A stretch of DNA of 64,000 bases from Branchiibius cervicis (GTDB taxonomy: Bacteria; Actinomycetota; Actinomycetes; Actinomycetales; Dermatophilaceae), in contig NZ_JBHSWJ010000002.1 of the NCBI RefSeq assembly GCF_042661605.1, forward strand, positions 2,418,001 through 2,482,000, read 5' to 3'. Within the stretch, counting starts at the first letter, position 1, and the number at the start of each line of letters is the position of its first letter. The translations under genes and the position numbers were made by a program. The notes under the pieces are model-generated. The model did not search any database and had not been told where the DNA came from. It saw only the letters and a program-made list of their open reading frames with translations. Positions 27,787 through 35,879 of the stretch are shown piece after piece.

Positions 27787-28383
27787 TCAGGACACGGGCT
27801 CGACCGCAGGTTTCCAGGACGGCCGGGACGCTTCGAACGCCTCGATTTCGTCCTCGTGGCGCAGCGTGAGGCTGATGTCGTCCAAACCCTCCAAAAGGCG
27901 CCACCGGATGTAGTCGTCGACCTCGAATGCGAAGACATACTCGCCTGCGGTGACGGTCCGTTCGCGCAGGTCGACTGTCACCTGCAGCCCGGGTTCGTTG
28001 TCGAGCAACTTCCACAGCAACTCGATGTCCTCCTGGCGCATCTGGCCGGTCAGCAGACCTGCCTTGCCCGAGTTGCCCCGGAAGATGTCCGCGAACCGTG
28101 AGGACAGCACGACGCGGAAGCCGTAGTCCATCAGCGCCCACACCGCGTGCTCGCGCGACGACCCGGTGCCGAAGTCCGGGCCGGCGACCAGCACCGAACC
28201 GTCGCGGAACGCAGGCTGGTTCAGCACGAATTCGTCGTCGCCTCGCCAGGCCGCGAACAGGCCGTCTTCGAAACCGGTACGGGTCACCCGCTTGAGGTAA
28301 ACCGCCGGGATGATCTGGTCGGTGTCGACATTGCTGCGACGCAGCGGCACTCCGACGCCGGTATGCGTGGTGAAAGCTTCCAT
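27787..28383 (-). CDS. leuD: 3-isopropylmalate dehydratase small subunit
   Basis: Small subunit of the isopropylmalate isomerase of leucine synthesis, pairing with LeuC; 198 residues. Seen: HTGVGVPLRRSNVDTDQIIP near the N-terminus, FGTGSSREHAVWALMDYGF near residue 72 (substrate-binding SSREHA) and SRFADIFRGNSGKAGLL. It begins 14 bases after leuC. The 280-base gap that follows, up to HU (27507-27786), shows no gene and no clear terminator; it should hold the HU promoter. Confidence 0.96.
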   Translation of the reverse strand: MEAFTTHTGVGVPLRRSNVDTDQIIPAVYLKRVTRTGFEDGLFAAWRGDDEFVLNQPAFRDGSVLVAGPDFGTGSSREHAVWALMDYGFRVVLSSRFADIFRGNSGKAGLLTGQMRQEDIELLWKLLDNEPGLQVTVDLRERTVTAGEYVFAFEVDDYIRWRLLEGLDDISLTLRHEDEIEAFEASRPSWKPAVEPVS

Positions 28384-28397
28384 CTCGATCTCCTATC

Positions 28398-29837
28398 TCA
28401 GCGGGCGCCGGCCGGAACGGGGCGGGCCGGATCCGGTTGATCGGCAGCCAGATCCGACGGTGCCGAAAGGCGGCCGCGGATCGCCGTCGCGGCGGCCACC
28501 AGCGGGCTGACCAGGTGGGTGCGACCGCCCTTCCCCTGACGGCCCTCGAAGTTGCGGTTGGAGGTCGAAGCGCTGCGCTCGCCCGGCGTCAGCTGGTCGG
28601 GGTTCATCCCCAGGCACATCGAGCAACCGGCCAGCCGCCACTCCGCACCGGCCGCCGTGAAGACCTCGTCCAGCCCCTCGGCCTCCGCCTGCAGACGCAC
28701 TCGCGCCGAGCCGGGGACCACGAGCATCCGCACACCGTCGGCAACCTTGTGTCCCTTGATGATCTGGGCGGCCGCGCGCAGATCCTCGATACGGCCGTTG
28801 GTGCACGAGCCGAGGAACACCGTGTCGACGGCGATGTCGCGCAGAGGGGTCCCCGGCGTCAGGCCCATGTACTCGATGGCCCGCTCGGCCGCCGTACGTG
28901 CATTCTCATCACCGAACTCATCGGGGAACGGCACGGATTCACCCAGGGGCAGCCCCTGGCCGGGGTTGGTGCCCCAGGTGACGAAGGGGGTCAGGTCGTC
29001 CGCGACCAGATCGACCTGGGCGTCGAAGACCGCGTCCTCGTCGGTGGCCAGTTCGCGCCACGCTGCGACGGCGGCGTCCCAGTCGGCGCCGGCCGGTGCA
29101 TATTCGCGGCCCTTGAGATATTCGAAGGTCGTGTCGTCGGGTGCGATCATGCCGGCGCGGGCACCCGCCTCGATCGACATGTTGCAGATCGTCATCCGCG
29201 CTTCCATCGACAACTCCCGGATCGCCGAGCCGCGGTATTCCAGCACGTAGCCCTGGCCGCCGCCGGTGCCGATCTTGGCGATCACGGCCAGGATGATGTC
29301 TTTGGCGGTGACCCCGTCGGGCACGGTGCCCTCGACGTTGATCGCCATGGTGCGGAACGGTTTCAGCGGCAGCGTCTGGGTGGCCAGGACGTGCTCGACC
29401 TCGCTGGTGCCGATACCGAAGGCCAGCGCACCGAACGCACCGTGCGTCGAGGTGTGGCTGTCGCCGCACACGATCGTCATCCCCGGCTGGGTCAGCCCCA
29501 GCTGCGGGCCGATGATGTGCACGATGCCCTGCTCCTTGTCCCCCATCGGGAACAACCGGACACCGAACTCCTCGCAGTTCTTGCGCAGGGTCTGCACCTG
29601 GGTCAGGCTCACCGGGTCCACGATCGGGCCGGGAGTGGTCGGGACGTTGTGGTCCTCGGTGGCCACCGTCAGGTCGAGGCGACGGACACCGCGGCCGGCG
29701 AGCCGCAGACCGTCGAAGGCCTGCGGGCTGGTGACCTCGTGCAGCAGGTGCAGGTCGATGTAGAGCAGGTCCGGCTCGCCCTCCGCGCGTCGGACGACGT
29801 GCTCGTCCCAGACCTTCTCCGCCAGGGTGCGTCCCAT
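28398..29837 (-). CDS. leuC: 3-isopropylmalate dehydratase large subunit
   Basis: 4Fe-4S aconitase-family subunit converting 2- to 3-isopropylmalate; 479 residues. Seen: RTLAEKVWDEHVV, DLHLLHEVTSPQAFDGL, CGDSHTSTHGAFGALAFG with the first cluster cysteine, and VFLGSCTNGRIEDLRAAA and CSMCLGMNPDQL with the other two. The start ATG at 29837 has GGAGAG upstream. It forms the leuCD operon, divergent from an IclR regulator that very likely controls it. Confidence 0.96.
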   Translation of the reverse strand: MGRTLAEKVWDEHVVRRAEGEPDLLYIDLHLLHEVTSPQAFDGLRLAGRGVRRLDLTVATEDHNVPTTPGPIVDPVSLTQVQTLRKNCEEFGVRLFPMGDKEQGIVHIIGPQLGLTQPGMTIVCGDSHTSTHGAFGALAFGIGTSEVEHVLATQTLPLKPFRTMAINVEGTVPDGVTAKDIILAVIAKIGTGGGQGYVLEYRGSAIRELSMEARMTICNMSIEAGARAGMIAPDDTTFEYLKGREYAPAGADWDAAVAAWRELATDEDAVFDAQVDLVADDLTPFVTWGTNPGQGLPLGESVPFPDEFGDENARTAAERAIEYMGLTPGTPLRDIAVDTVFLGSCTNGRIEDLRAAAQIIKGHKVADGVRMLVVPGSARVRLQAEAEGLDEVFTAAGAEWRLAGCSMCLGMNPDQLTPGERSASTSNRNFEGRQGKGGRTHLVSPLVAAATAIRGRLSAPSDLAADQPDPARPVPAGAR

Positions 29838-29876
29838 GATTTCTCTCCTGTCGGCAATACTGTTGTGACGAGGTTC

Positions 29877-29920
29877 TCTCGCCCATTCGGCCGGTGAAGT
29901 TGCGTCTCGCCCACTGAGAC
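29877..29920. promoter_or_regulatory. Probable IclR operator in the leuC / regulator divergent promoter
   Basis: The intergenic region 29838-29934 holds an inverted repeat GTCTC-N7-GAGAC at 29904-29920, extended to TTGC...GGCAA with one offset. It also holds a direct repeat of TCTCGCCCAYT at 29877-29887 and 29905-29915. The position between leuC and an NdgR-type gene suggests binding by that regulator (inference). Confidence 0.55.
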
Positions 29921-29934
29921 GGCAATATCAAGGC

Positions 29935-30687
29935 ATGGACAATTCTAGCGGCGTCGGCGTCCTGGACAAGGCCGCCATCGTGCTTTCCGCACTCGAGGCC
30001 GGACCTTCCACCCTTGCCCAACTGGTCGCGCACACCGGCTTGGCCCGTCCGACCGCCCACCGCCTGGCGGTCGCCCTCGAACACCACCGCCTGGTGGCGC
30101 GCGACCTGCAAGGCCGCTTCGTCCTCGGCCCGCGCCTGGCCGAACTCGCCTCTGCCGCAGGCGAGGACCGACTGCTTGCGGCCGCCGGCCCGGTGCTCGG
30201 CGCCCTTCGGGACCACACGAACGAGAGCGCCCAGCTCTTCCGTCGCCAGGGTGATCAGCGCATCTGTGTCGCCGCAGCCGACCGACCGATGGGCCTGCGC
30301 GACTCCATCCCGGTCGGCGCGACGCTGTCGATGCAGGCCGGTTCCGCCGCGCAGGTGCTGCTCGCCTGGGAGGAGCCCGACCGGTTGCACCGCGGCCTGC
30401 ACGGCGCCAAATTCACCGCGACGATGCTATCCGGCGTTCGCCGTCGCGGCTGGGCGCAGAGCGTCGGCGAGCGCGAGGCCGGCGTCGCGTCGGTATCCGC
30501 GCCGGTGCGCTCCCCCAGCGGCCGGGTCATCGCGGCCGTGTCGATCTCGGGACCGATCGAGCGCGTCTCGCGGCAGCCGGGTCGGCTGCACGCGGCGACC
30601 GTCGTCGCCGGCGCGAACAAATTGACCGAGGTTCTGGCCCGTTCCGCGAACGCCAGTGCGCAGACCCGCCGCAGCGAGTCCGCTTGA
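29935..30687 (+). CDS. IclR family regulator, NdgR/LtbR type
   Basis: 250-residue transcription factor with an N-terminal winged helix (IVLSALEAGPSTLAQLVAHT, TGLARPTAHRLAVALE) and a C-terminal IclR effector domain (RRQGDQRICVAAAD; VASVSAPVRSPSG). IclR proteins divergent from leuCD are the known NdgR (Streptomyces) / LtbR (Corynebacterium) regulators of leucine and other amino-acid genes. The divergent placement and the inverted repeat between the genes support the same job here. Confidence 0.88.
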   Translation: MDNSSGVGVLDKAAIVLSALEAGPSTLAQLVAHTGLARPTAHRLAVALEHHRLVARDLQGRFVLGPRLAELASAAGEDRLLAAAGPVLGALRDHTNESAQLFRRQGDQRICVAAADRPMGLRDSIPVGATLSMQAGSAAQVLLAWEEPDRLHRGLHGAKFTATMLSGVRRRGWAQSVGEREAGVASVSAPVRSPSGRVIAAVSISGPIERVSRQPGRLHAATVVAGANKLTEVLARSANASAQTRRSESA

Positions 30688-30697
30688 GCGACAACCC

Positions 30698-31168
30698 GTG
30701 ACGTACGACGACCTACCGGTTGACCCGGACGTCGACTCCGGCGGGGGTCGGGCGAGCCGCCCGCTGCATCTGCGCGCGCCGTACGCCGGGTTGGTCTTCA
30801 TCGGTGGCGCGCTCGGCACCGCCGCGCGGGAGGGGCTCAGCCTCGCGTGGCCCGACTCTGGATTTCCCGCCACGATCTTCGCGGTCAACGTGACCGGCGC
30901 CTTCGCCCTGGGGCTGCTCCTGGAGTTGCTGGTGCGGCACGGCCCCGACGCCGGACGACGCCGTGTCGCGCGGCTACTGCTCGGCACCGGGTTCCTCGGC
31001 GGATACACGACGTACAGCACGTTTGCCGTCGGGGCGACCCAGCTGATGAGACACGCCGACGCCGGCACCGGGTGGCTGTACGCCGTCGCGACGGTGCTGG
31101 TCGGCGCGATCGCCACGACCGCCGGAATCGTCACAGGGGCAATGGTGCATCGGCGGACGGCTCCGTGA
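30698..31168 (+). CDS. crcB: Fluoride channel CrcB/FluC, first of a pair
   Basis: Small four-helix fluoride-specific ion channel protein, 156 residues from the GTG at 30698 (a longer start at 30656 would overlap the IclR gene). Seen: GGALGTAAREGLSL in helix 1, FAVNVTGAFALGLLLE with the channel Asn in helix 2, and GFLGGYTTYSTF, the sodium/phenylalanine-box helix 3. It has a polar N-terminal extension with RPLHLRAP. It overlaps the second crcB (GTGA). No fluoride riboswitch is apparent upstream. Confidence 0.9.
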   Translation: MTYDDLPVDPDVDSGGGRASRPLHLRAPYAGLVFIGGALGTAAREGLSLAWPDSGFPATIFAVNVTGAFALGLLLELLVRHGPDAGRRRVARLLLGTGFLGGYTTYSTFAVGATQLMRHADAGTGWLYAVATVLVGAIATTAGIVTGAMVHRRTAP

Positions 31169-31536
31169 GCCTGCCTGTCTTCCTTGCGCTCATCGTGGGC
31201 GGCGGCGTCGGTGCGGTCCTGCGTTTCGTGGTGGACGGGGCCGTCCGGGCCCGATGGCCCACCGGGTTTCCGATCGGGACGGCGATGATCAACGTGTCCG
31301 GGTCGTTCGTCCTCGGACTGCTCACGGGTCTCGGCGCGAGCGGCGCGATGTCACACGATTGGGTGCTGATCGTGGGCACCGGCGCGATGGGCGGCTACAC
31401 GACCTTCAGCACCGCAAGCATCGAGACGGTGCGCCTGGCCCAGGAACGCCGGTACGGGCTGGCCGTCATCAACGGCGTGGTCGTCATGGTGCTTGCTCTG
31501 GCGGCCGCATGGGCCGGTCTCACGCTGGGGCAGTAA
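31165..31536 (+). CDS. crcB: Fluoride channel CrcB/FluC, second of a pair
   Basis: 123-residue four-helix fluoride channel subunit. Seen: GGGVGAVLRFVVDG, TAMINVSGSFVLGLL and GAMGGYTTFSTAS. It starts at GTG 31165, overlapping the first crcB by four bases. In Gram-positive bacteria such pairs form a heterodimer with antiparallel subunits. Its last 17 bases overlap the end of the convergent DUF4188 gene. Confidence 0.92.
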   Translation: MSLPVFLALIVGGGVGAVLRFVVDGAVRARWPTGFPIGTAMINVSGSFVLGLLTGLGASGAMSHDWVLIVGTGAMGGYTTFSTASIETVRLAQERRYGLAVINGVVVMVLALAAAWAGLTLGQ

Positions 31537-32014
31537 GGCGTTCGCGCGCGGTGCGGCCGCGATGGACCATGGGCACCGCACCGAACGCCGCGGCGAGACC
31601 GATGGTGGGCATGTCGACATACAGCGATTCGTGGTGACCGGCCGGCACGGCGAAGCTCTCGTGCCAGATGCCCACGGCGCCCCGGGCCTCGCGGGTCCGG
31701 CGATAGAAGTCGCGCCAGGCTGGGCGGTGCTCGTGCTCGGGCGCGTTCGCGTAGGCGTAGATGTCATCGATGCTGCGCCAGTACTGGATCACGGTGGGGC
31801 CTGTCAGGCCCATCACCGGTCGCGCGGCGAGGAAGCCCAATTGCCCGGCGCCGGCCTGATCGGCACTGAGCTCGGAGATCATCCGGCCCATCGCCCGGAA
31901 GGCCGGCAGCCACAGGTCGACCCGGTGCGGTTTGTTCAGCCGCATCCCGATCAGGAAGACGGCGAGGTCGCCGTCGTGCCCGTGGGTCAGGTGGGTTGTC
32001 TTCTGCTCTGACAT
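31520..32014 (-). CDS. DUF4188 domain protein
   Basis: 164-residue protein of the DUF4188 family, distantly related to phenylacetaldoxime-dehydratase/monooxygenase-type ferredoxin-like barrels. Seen: FLIGMRLNKPHRVDLW near residue 25, GRMISELS, MGLTGPTVIQYWRSIDDIYAYA and GIWHESFAVPAGHHESLY. The start at 32014 has AAGGAG seven bases upstream. It is divergent from a MerR regulator with a palindromic intergenic region, so it is probably induced by that regulator. Biochemical function unknown. Confidence 0.85.
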   Translation of the reverse strand: MSEQKTTHLTHGHDGDLAVFLIGMRLNKPHRVDLWLPAFRAMGRMISELSADQAGAGQLGFLAARPVMGLTGPTVIQYWRSIDDIYAYANAPEHEHRPAWRDFYRRTREARGAVGIWHESFAVPAGHHESLYVDMPTIGLAAAFGAVPMVHRGRTARERLTAPA

Positions 32015-32037
32015 GGCAACTCCTTGGATAGTGGTGG

Positions 32038-32058
32038 TATCTAATCTAGATAGTACTA
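32038..32058. promoter_or_regulatory. Palindromic MerR operator between DUF4188 and merR genes
   Basis: An A/T-rich island in a GC-rich region. TATCTA-ATC-TAGATA at 32038-32052 is a perfect inverted repeat and TAGTACTA at 32051-32058 is a second palindrome overlapping it by two bases. It lies in the 67-base gap between divergent starts (32014 and 32082), as expected for autoregulation by MerR. Confidence 0.7.
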
Positions 32059-32081
32059 ATATCCAACGCAAGGAGGTGACC

Positions 32082-32666
32082 ATGCGAATCTCAGAACTGG
32101 CCGCCGCCGCCGGGGTCAGCGTGCCGACGGTGAAGTTCTATCTACGGGAGGGTCTGCTGCCGCCGGGGGTCGTCGTGACGAGGACGACGGCCGAGTACGA
32201 CGAGTCGCACCTTTCACGGATCCGCACTATCCGGGCTCTGTCCGAGGCGGCCGATCTCGATCTGGCGACCATCCGCCGGGTCATCGCCGTGATGGACCGC
32301 CCGCCGGACGATCGCGGCGAGTTGCTACGGGAGGCGCAGGCCGCGACACTGCGGGACGAGGCACCGGATCCGGCGGGTACAGCGCGCGCTCTGGTCGACG
32401 ATCTGGGCTGGCACGTCGACCCCGATGGCCCGCTACTGGCCGCGCTCGACCGGCAGGTCGACTACGCCCGGCGCACCGGCGTGGTGCTGACCGATCAGCA
32501 GCTGCGCGACTACGCCAGGCTCATCCGACAGATCGCCGAGGTGGACGTGGCGTCCGTGCCGGGCGATCCCGTCGGCGCCGTTCGTCAGGTAACGGTGGGC
32601 ACCCTGCTGACCGATCCCCTGCTGGCCACCTTGCGGCGCCTGGCCCATCAGGACACCGCCGGCTAA
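32082..32666 (+). CDS. MerR family transcriptional regulator
   Basis: 194-residue regulator. Residues 1-70 are a MerR winged helix: MRISELAAAAGVSVPTVKFY, LREGLLPPG, and the LSRIRTIRALSEAADLDLATIRRV second helix pair. The long C-terminal helix and a helical effector domain lack cysteines, so it is not a metal sensor. Excellent ribosome site AAGGAGGTG. Divergent from DUF4188, its likely target. The ligand is unknown. Confidence 0.9.
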   Translation: MRISELAAAAGVSVPTVKFYLREGLLPPGVVVTRTTAEYDESHLSRIRTIRALSEAADLDLATIRRVIAVMDRPPDDRGELLREAQAATLRDEAPDPAGTARALVDDLGWHVDPDGPLLAALDRQVDYARRTGVVLTDQQLRDYARLIRQIAEVDVASVPGDPVGAVRQVTVGTLLTDPLLATLRRLAHQDTAG

Positions 32667-32715
32667 CGCGGGCAGGCTATTGCCGGCCGTCGCGGCGCGG
32701 AGGAGGGTGAAGGCC

Positions 32716-33122
32716 ATGACAATCGAGATCCCCGAACCAATCGCGCAGCGCCTCGCCGACGAGCAGATCATCTGGCTGACCACCGTCTCCGCCACAGGCG
32801 GCCCCGTCTCCACACCGGTATGGTTCCTATGGCAGAACGATCGTTTCCTCATCTTCAGCCAGCCCGGCACCGGCAAGCTGAAGCACATCGCTGCCAACCC
32901 GCGAGTTGCCTTGAACCTCAACTCATCACCCGCTGGCGCCGACGTCGTTGCGCTCACTGCGCGCGCCGAGCGGGACCCGAACGGGGCGACCGAGGCGGAA
33001 ATGTCGGCCTATCTGCGCAAGTACGCCGACGGCATCAAGAGCCTCGGCTCGACCCCGGAGGGTTCCAGTCGGAGTACTCCCAGCTGCTACGCCTCACACC
33101 GACGAAACTTCGCTCCTGGTGA
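32716..33122 (+). CDS. PNPOx-like F420/flavin-dependent oxidase, TIGR03667 type (frameshifted in this sequence)
   Basis: Split-barrel protein of the pyridoxamine-phosphate-oxidase-like superfamily, in actinobacteria often using F420 or FMN. Seen: QIIWLTTVSATGGPVSTPVW, FLIFSQPGTGKLKHIAANP and VALNLNSSPAGADVV. After GSTPEG the frame changes; one extra G in the GGG run at 33060-33062 gives GFQSEYSQLLRLTPTKLRSW and a stop at 33120-33122, the family-typical end, for 135 residues. ATG at 32716 with GAGGAGGGTG upstream. The 253 bases after it (33123-33375) contain no gene I can support; they should hold the promoter of the glycan locus. Confidence 0.82.
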
Positions 33123-33375
33123 GCGCAGGTAGCCGCGCTGACGTCGTGCACATCGGTCAGCGGGCGCCGCACACCGCGAACATGCCCGCACGTCGTAGAC
33201 CCTGTCATTACCCCCGCGGGTCGTCGCGAAATCGGCCCGCCGAATTATGCCAATCGGGTCACACGCACCACGTGAAAGGCTAGCATTTCTGCGAGAGACC
33301 AGTCGCATTCGGCCCGACGCCCGCAACCTCGTCCTTGGCCCTCGCGACCGGGCAGTCGAACACGGAGGAAGTAGC

Positions 33376-34221
33376 ATGAGGGACCATTCGACGCTGGTTT
33401 CTGCCCAAAAACAATTCCACCATGAGTCCGTTTCTCTTGACACCCGTACCGGATCGGTCAATATTTCCGGCAGCCGGGTAGATCTCATGAGCTGGAATAG
33501 CGCACTCGAACAGATCATGGACGCCGCCGTCACTGACCAGAAACCGGCACTAGCAGTCGCCTCAGCGAATCTGGATCATCTCTACCACTTCGGGCCCGGC
33601 GGGGCAGCCTACGGCCGAGCGATGGTCGACAACGATCGCGTGCGCTGGCTGAACCTCATCGACGGGGCGCCGATTGCCGCGTGCGTGCGGCGCTTGACCG
33701 GCCAGGACTGGCCACGGCTGGCCGGATCGGACCTTCTCCTGCCCATCTTGTGGAACGCTGCCCAGTTCAACCTGAGGGTGGGGTTCCTCGGCGGAACCGA
33801 GGACTCACTGGCTCGGCTGCGCACCCGCGTCGCTGACAAGATTCCGACGTTGAACCTAGCCGGTACGTGGTCACCGAGCCGACAGCAGATCACCAGCCCC
33901 CTGCAGTCCACCCGCCTCGCCAAGGAGATCCGGACCCACGACGTCCAGATTCTCGTAGTCGGCCTGGGCAAACCGCGGCAGGAAATGTGGATCCAGCGCA
34001 ACGGTGCTGCCACAGGAGCCCGTGTTTTGTTGGCCTTCGGTGCGTCGGCGGACTTTCTAGCGGGGACCGCTAACCGGGCACCGGTATGGGTCCAGAGCGC
34101 CGGCCTGGAGTGGAGCTACCGCCTGGCCAAGGAACCACGACGGCTCTGGCGGCGCTACCTGTTACAAGGCCCCCGGCGTACGCCCAACTCCGCAGGGCGC
34201 GCCCGGACGAGATCGGCGTAG
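33376..34221 (+). CDS. WecB/TagA/CpsF family glycosyltransferase (GT26)
   Basis: Transfers N-acetylmannosamine or a related sugar to a lipid-linked acceptor in surface polysaccharide synthesis; 281 residues. Seen: SGSRVDLMSWNSAL near residue 38, ASANLDHLYHF, LNLIDGAPIAACVRRLTG with the catalytic-region aspartate, VGFLGGTEDSLARLR and VVGLGKPRQEMWIQRN, the GT26 signature order. I chose the ATG at 33376, preceded by GGAGGAAG. First gene of the glycan locus; a GT2 gene follows after 10 bases. Confidence 0.9.
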   Translation: MRDHSTLVSAQKQFHHESVSLDTRTGSVNISGSRVDLMSWNSALEQIMDAAVTDQKPALAVASANLDHLYHFGPGGAAYGRAMVDNDRVRWLNLIDGAPIAACVRRLTGQDWPRLAGSDLLLPILWNAAQFNLRVGFLGGTEDSLARLRTRVADKIPTLNLAGTWSPSRQQITSPLQSTRLAKEIRTHDVQILVVGLGKPRQEMWIQRNGAATGARVLLAFGASADFLAGTANRAPVWVQSAGLEWSYRLAKEPRRLWRRYLLQGPRRTPNSAGRARTRSA

Positions 34222-34231
34222 CCGGCGGACG

Positions 34232-35107
34232 ATGACTGACAAACAGAGTTTGCGATCCGCTGCTGTCCTGGGTGCGATCATCATCCCAGCGCACAACGAG
34301 GCGGCGGTCCTGGCTCGTACCTTGTCCCCACTGGCGCAGATGATTGCGAACGGCGAGGTGGAGGTGATCGTCGCAGCGAACGGATGCACCGACCAGACCG
34401 CCGAGGTAGCCGCGCAGGTGGCAGGGGTGCGAGTCGTGCAGGTCGATGTCGCATCGAAAACAGCTGCCTTGAACTACGCCGATCAACTCGCCTCGCACTG
34501 GCCGCGTATCTACCTGGACGCCGACGTGAGCATCACGGCCGACGCGGTCCGCGACGTTTTCGATTGCCTTTCCAACAATCGCTCGTTAGCGGCGCGGCCC
34601 TCGATGCACTACGACACACACGGGTCGTCGTTTTTTGTCCGGTCCTATTACCGAGCCCGCTCGAAGTTGCCCGAGAATCAGCGACACCTCTGGGGAGCTG
34701 GGACTTACGGTCTGAGCCGATCTGCTCGTGAACGTTTCGAAGAATTCCCCGCTCTGATCGCGGATGACGTATTCGTCGACCTTTTGTTCTCCAACGCGGA
34801 GAAAACCATCGTCGATACCGAGGACGTCGTTGTCTACGCCCCGACGAACCGACGCGATCTGCTGAGCGTCATGCGACGTTCCTACCGCGGAAACCGCCAA
34901 CTACAAGACCACGGTCTGCTGCCACCACAGAGCCGGACCACCTCCTCCGTCGGTCGGCAATTGGTAGCGACGGTTCACGGACCGAGGTCTCTCCTCGACG
35001 CCGGCATCTACCTTTCCGTCGTCGTCCAAGGACGCCTGGGCCGTCGGAAGACAGCGACACTCTGGGAACGCGACGAATCCCGTCGGGTGGGTAGCCTCAC
35101 CGCTTGA
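34232..35107 (+). CDS. Family 2 glycosyltransferase
   Basis: Cytosolic-face GT-A glycosyltransferase, 291 residues. Seen: IIIPAHNEAAVLARTL near residue 15, VIVAANGCTDQTAEVAAQ, the DxD metal site in IYLDADVSITADAV, and a WGAGTYGLSRSARERFEEF acceptor region followed by IADDVFVD (ED-type base). The C-terminus is basic. It is cotranscribed with the GT26 gene and its last 11 bases overlap the convergent PHP gene. The donor sugar is unknown. Confidence 0.88.
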   Translation: MTDKQSLRSAAVLGAIIIPAHNEAAVLARTLSPLAQMIANGEVEVIVAANGCTDQTAEVAAQVAGVRVVQVDVASKTAALNYADQLASHWPRIYLDADVSITADAVRDVFDCLSNNRSLAARPSMHYDTHGSSFFVRSYYRARSKLPENQRHLWGAGTYGLSRSARERFEEFPALIADDVFVDLLFSNAEKTIVDTEDVVVYAPTNRRDLLSVMRRSYRGNRQLQDHGLLPPQSRTTSSVGRQLVATVHGPRSLLDAGIYLSVVVQGRLGRRKTATLWERDESRRVGSLTA

Positions 35108-35870
35108 GGCGCGGCACGCGTTGCCTCGTGTTCGACACTGCGGCTTCAAGTCGTCGCACACCTGGCGCCATACGTGCTCGGGTCGACTCAGCCCACCGGG
35201 CCGTTGTTCCGAACGTTCCGGTGAGTGCATGTTCCAACGCCGCGCCGAGGACCGTGGGGGCGACAGCTCCGGCCGCGATCGCGCTCACAACGTTCGAAAC
35301 CGTCGGCTCGCCCTCGACCCGGACGTCCATACTGAGCGGGAAGAACTGCCGAGGTCCGTGGAAATCCAGTGCTGTGAACGCGATCAGCCCATGAGTGGAG
35401 GCTTGCTCGAAGGCCCAGTCGTTTGGCCGGATCCCGTCGTACTTGCGATTCCAGACCTCGATTCCCGACGCAAGTCGCAGGTCGTCGGTGGTCAAGACCT
35501 GGTAGGCATCCCGACGGCGTGGGTGCGCAAGAACGCCGATCGCGGCGTGGGCGCGGGCATGGGACAGAACGTCCTGAACGGTTGGGCTACTGCCAAGGAA
35601 CGGCGCCGGACCGTAAACGGGAACGTGGATGGTGTGCGTCGGATCCTGGTACTCGATCCCGGGGACAACCAGGAACCCGGACTGACTGAGGCGGGCGCAC
35701 TCCTCGCGGATCCGCTCCCACGAATCTGCAGTCATCCCCCGGTCGTGTTCGCATACCAGCGCACCGTGATACCCCTGGCGACGAAGCGTGCGACAGATCC
35801 GGTCCAGCGGCCAATCGCAGTCGTCGGAGAACGCCGAGTGGATGTGCGCCGCTACCCGCAGCCGGGCCAT
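35097..35870 (-). CDS. PHP domain metallohydrolase
   Basis: 257-residue PHP-fold metal-dependent phosphoesterase or amidohydrolase. Seen: AAHIHSAFSDD at the N-terminus (HxH pair and acidic ligand), GALVCEHDRG, VPGIEYQDPTHTIHVPVYG, GVLAHPRRRDAY and FTALDFHGPRQ, covering the usual metal ligands. ATG at 35870; a GTG three codons upstream immediately follows the ATP-grasp stop. Last of the six-gene minus-strand run that includes the deacetylase and ATP-grasp genes. The substrate is unknown; a phosphosugar or an acyl-amide is possible (inference). Confidence 0.85.
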   Translation of the reverse strand: MARLRVAAHIHSAFSDDCDWPLDRICRTLRRQGYHGALVCEHDRGMTADSWERIREECARLSQSGFLVVPGIEYQDPTHTIHVPVYGPAPFLGSSPTVQDVLSHARAHAAIGVLAHPRRRDAYQVLTTDDLRLASGIEVWNRKYDGIRPNDWAFEQASTHGLIAFTALDFHGPRQFFPLSMDVRVEGEPTVSNVVSAIAAGAVAPTVLGAALEHALTGTFGTTARWAESTRARMAPGVRRLEAAVSNTRQRVPRLKR

Positions 35871-35879
35871 GAACTGCAC

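Noticed and set aside
28437..29897. 486-residue plus-strand frame opposite leuC
   Set aside because: Antisense shadow; leuC is unambiguous.
33123..33375. Riboswitch or small RNA before the glycan locus
   Set aside because: I looked for c-di-GMP and c-di-AMP riboswitch consensus features and found none I could support.
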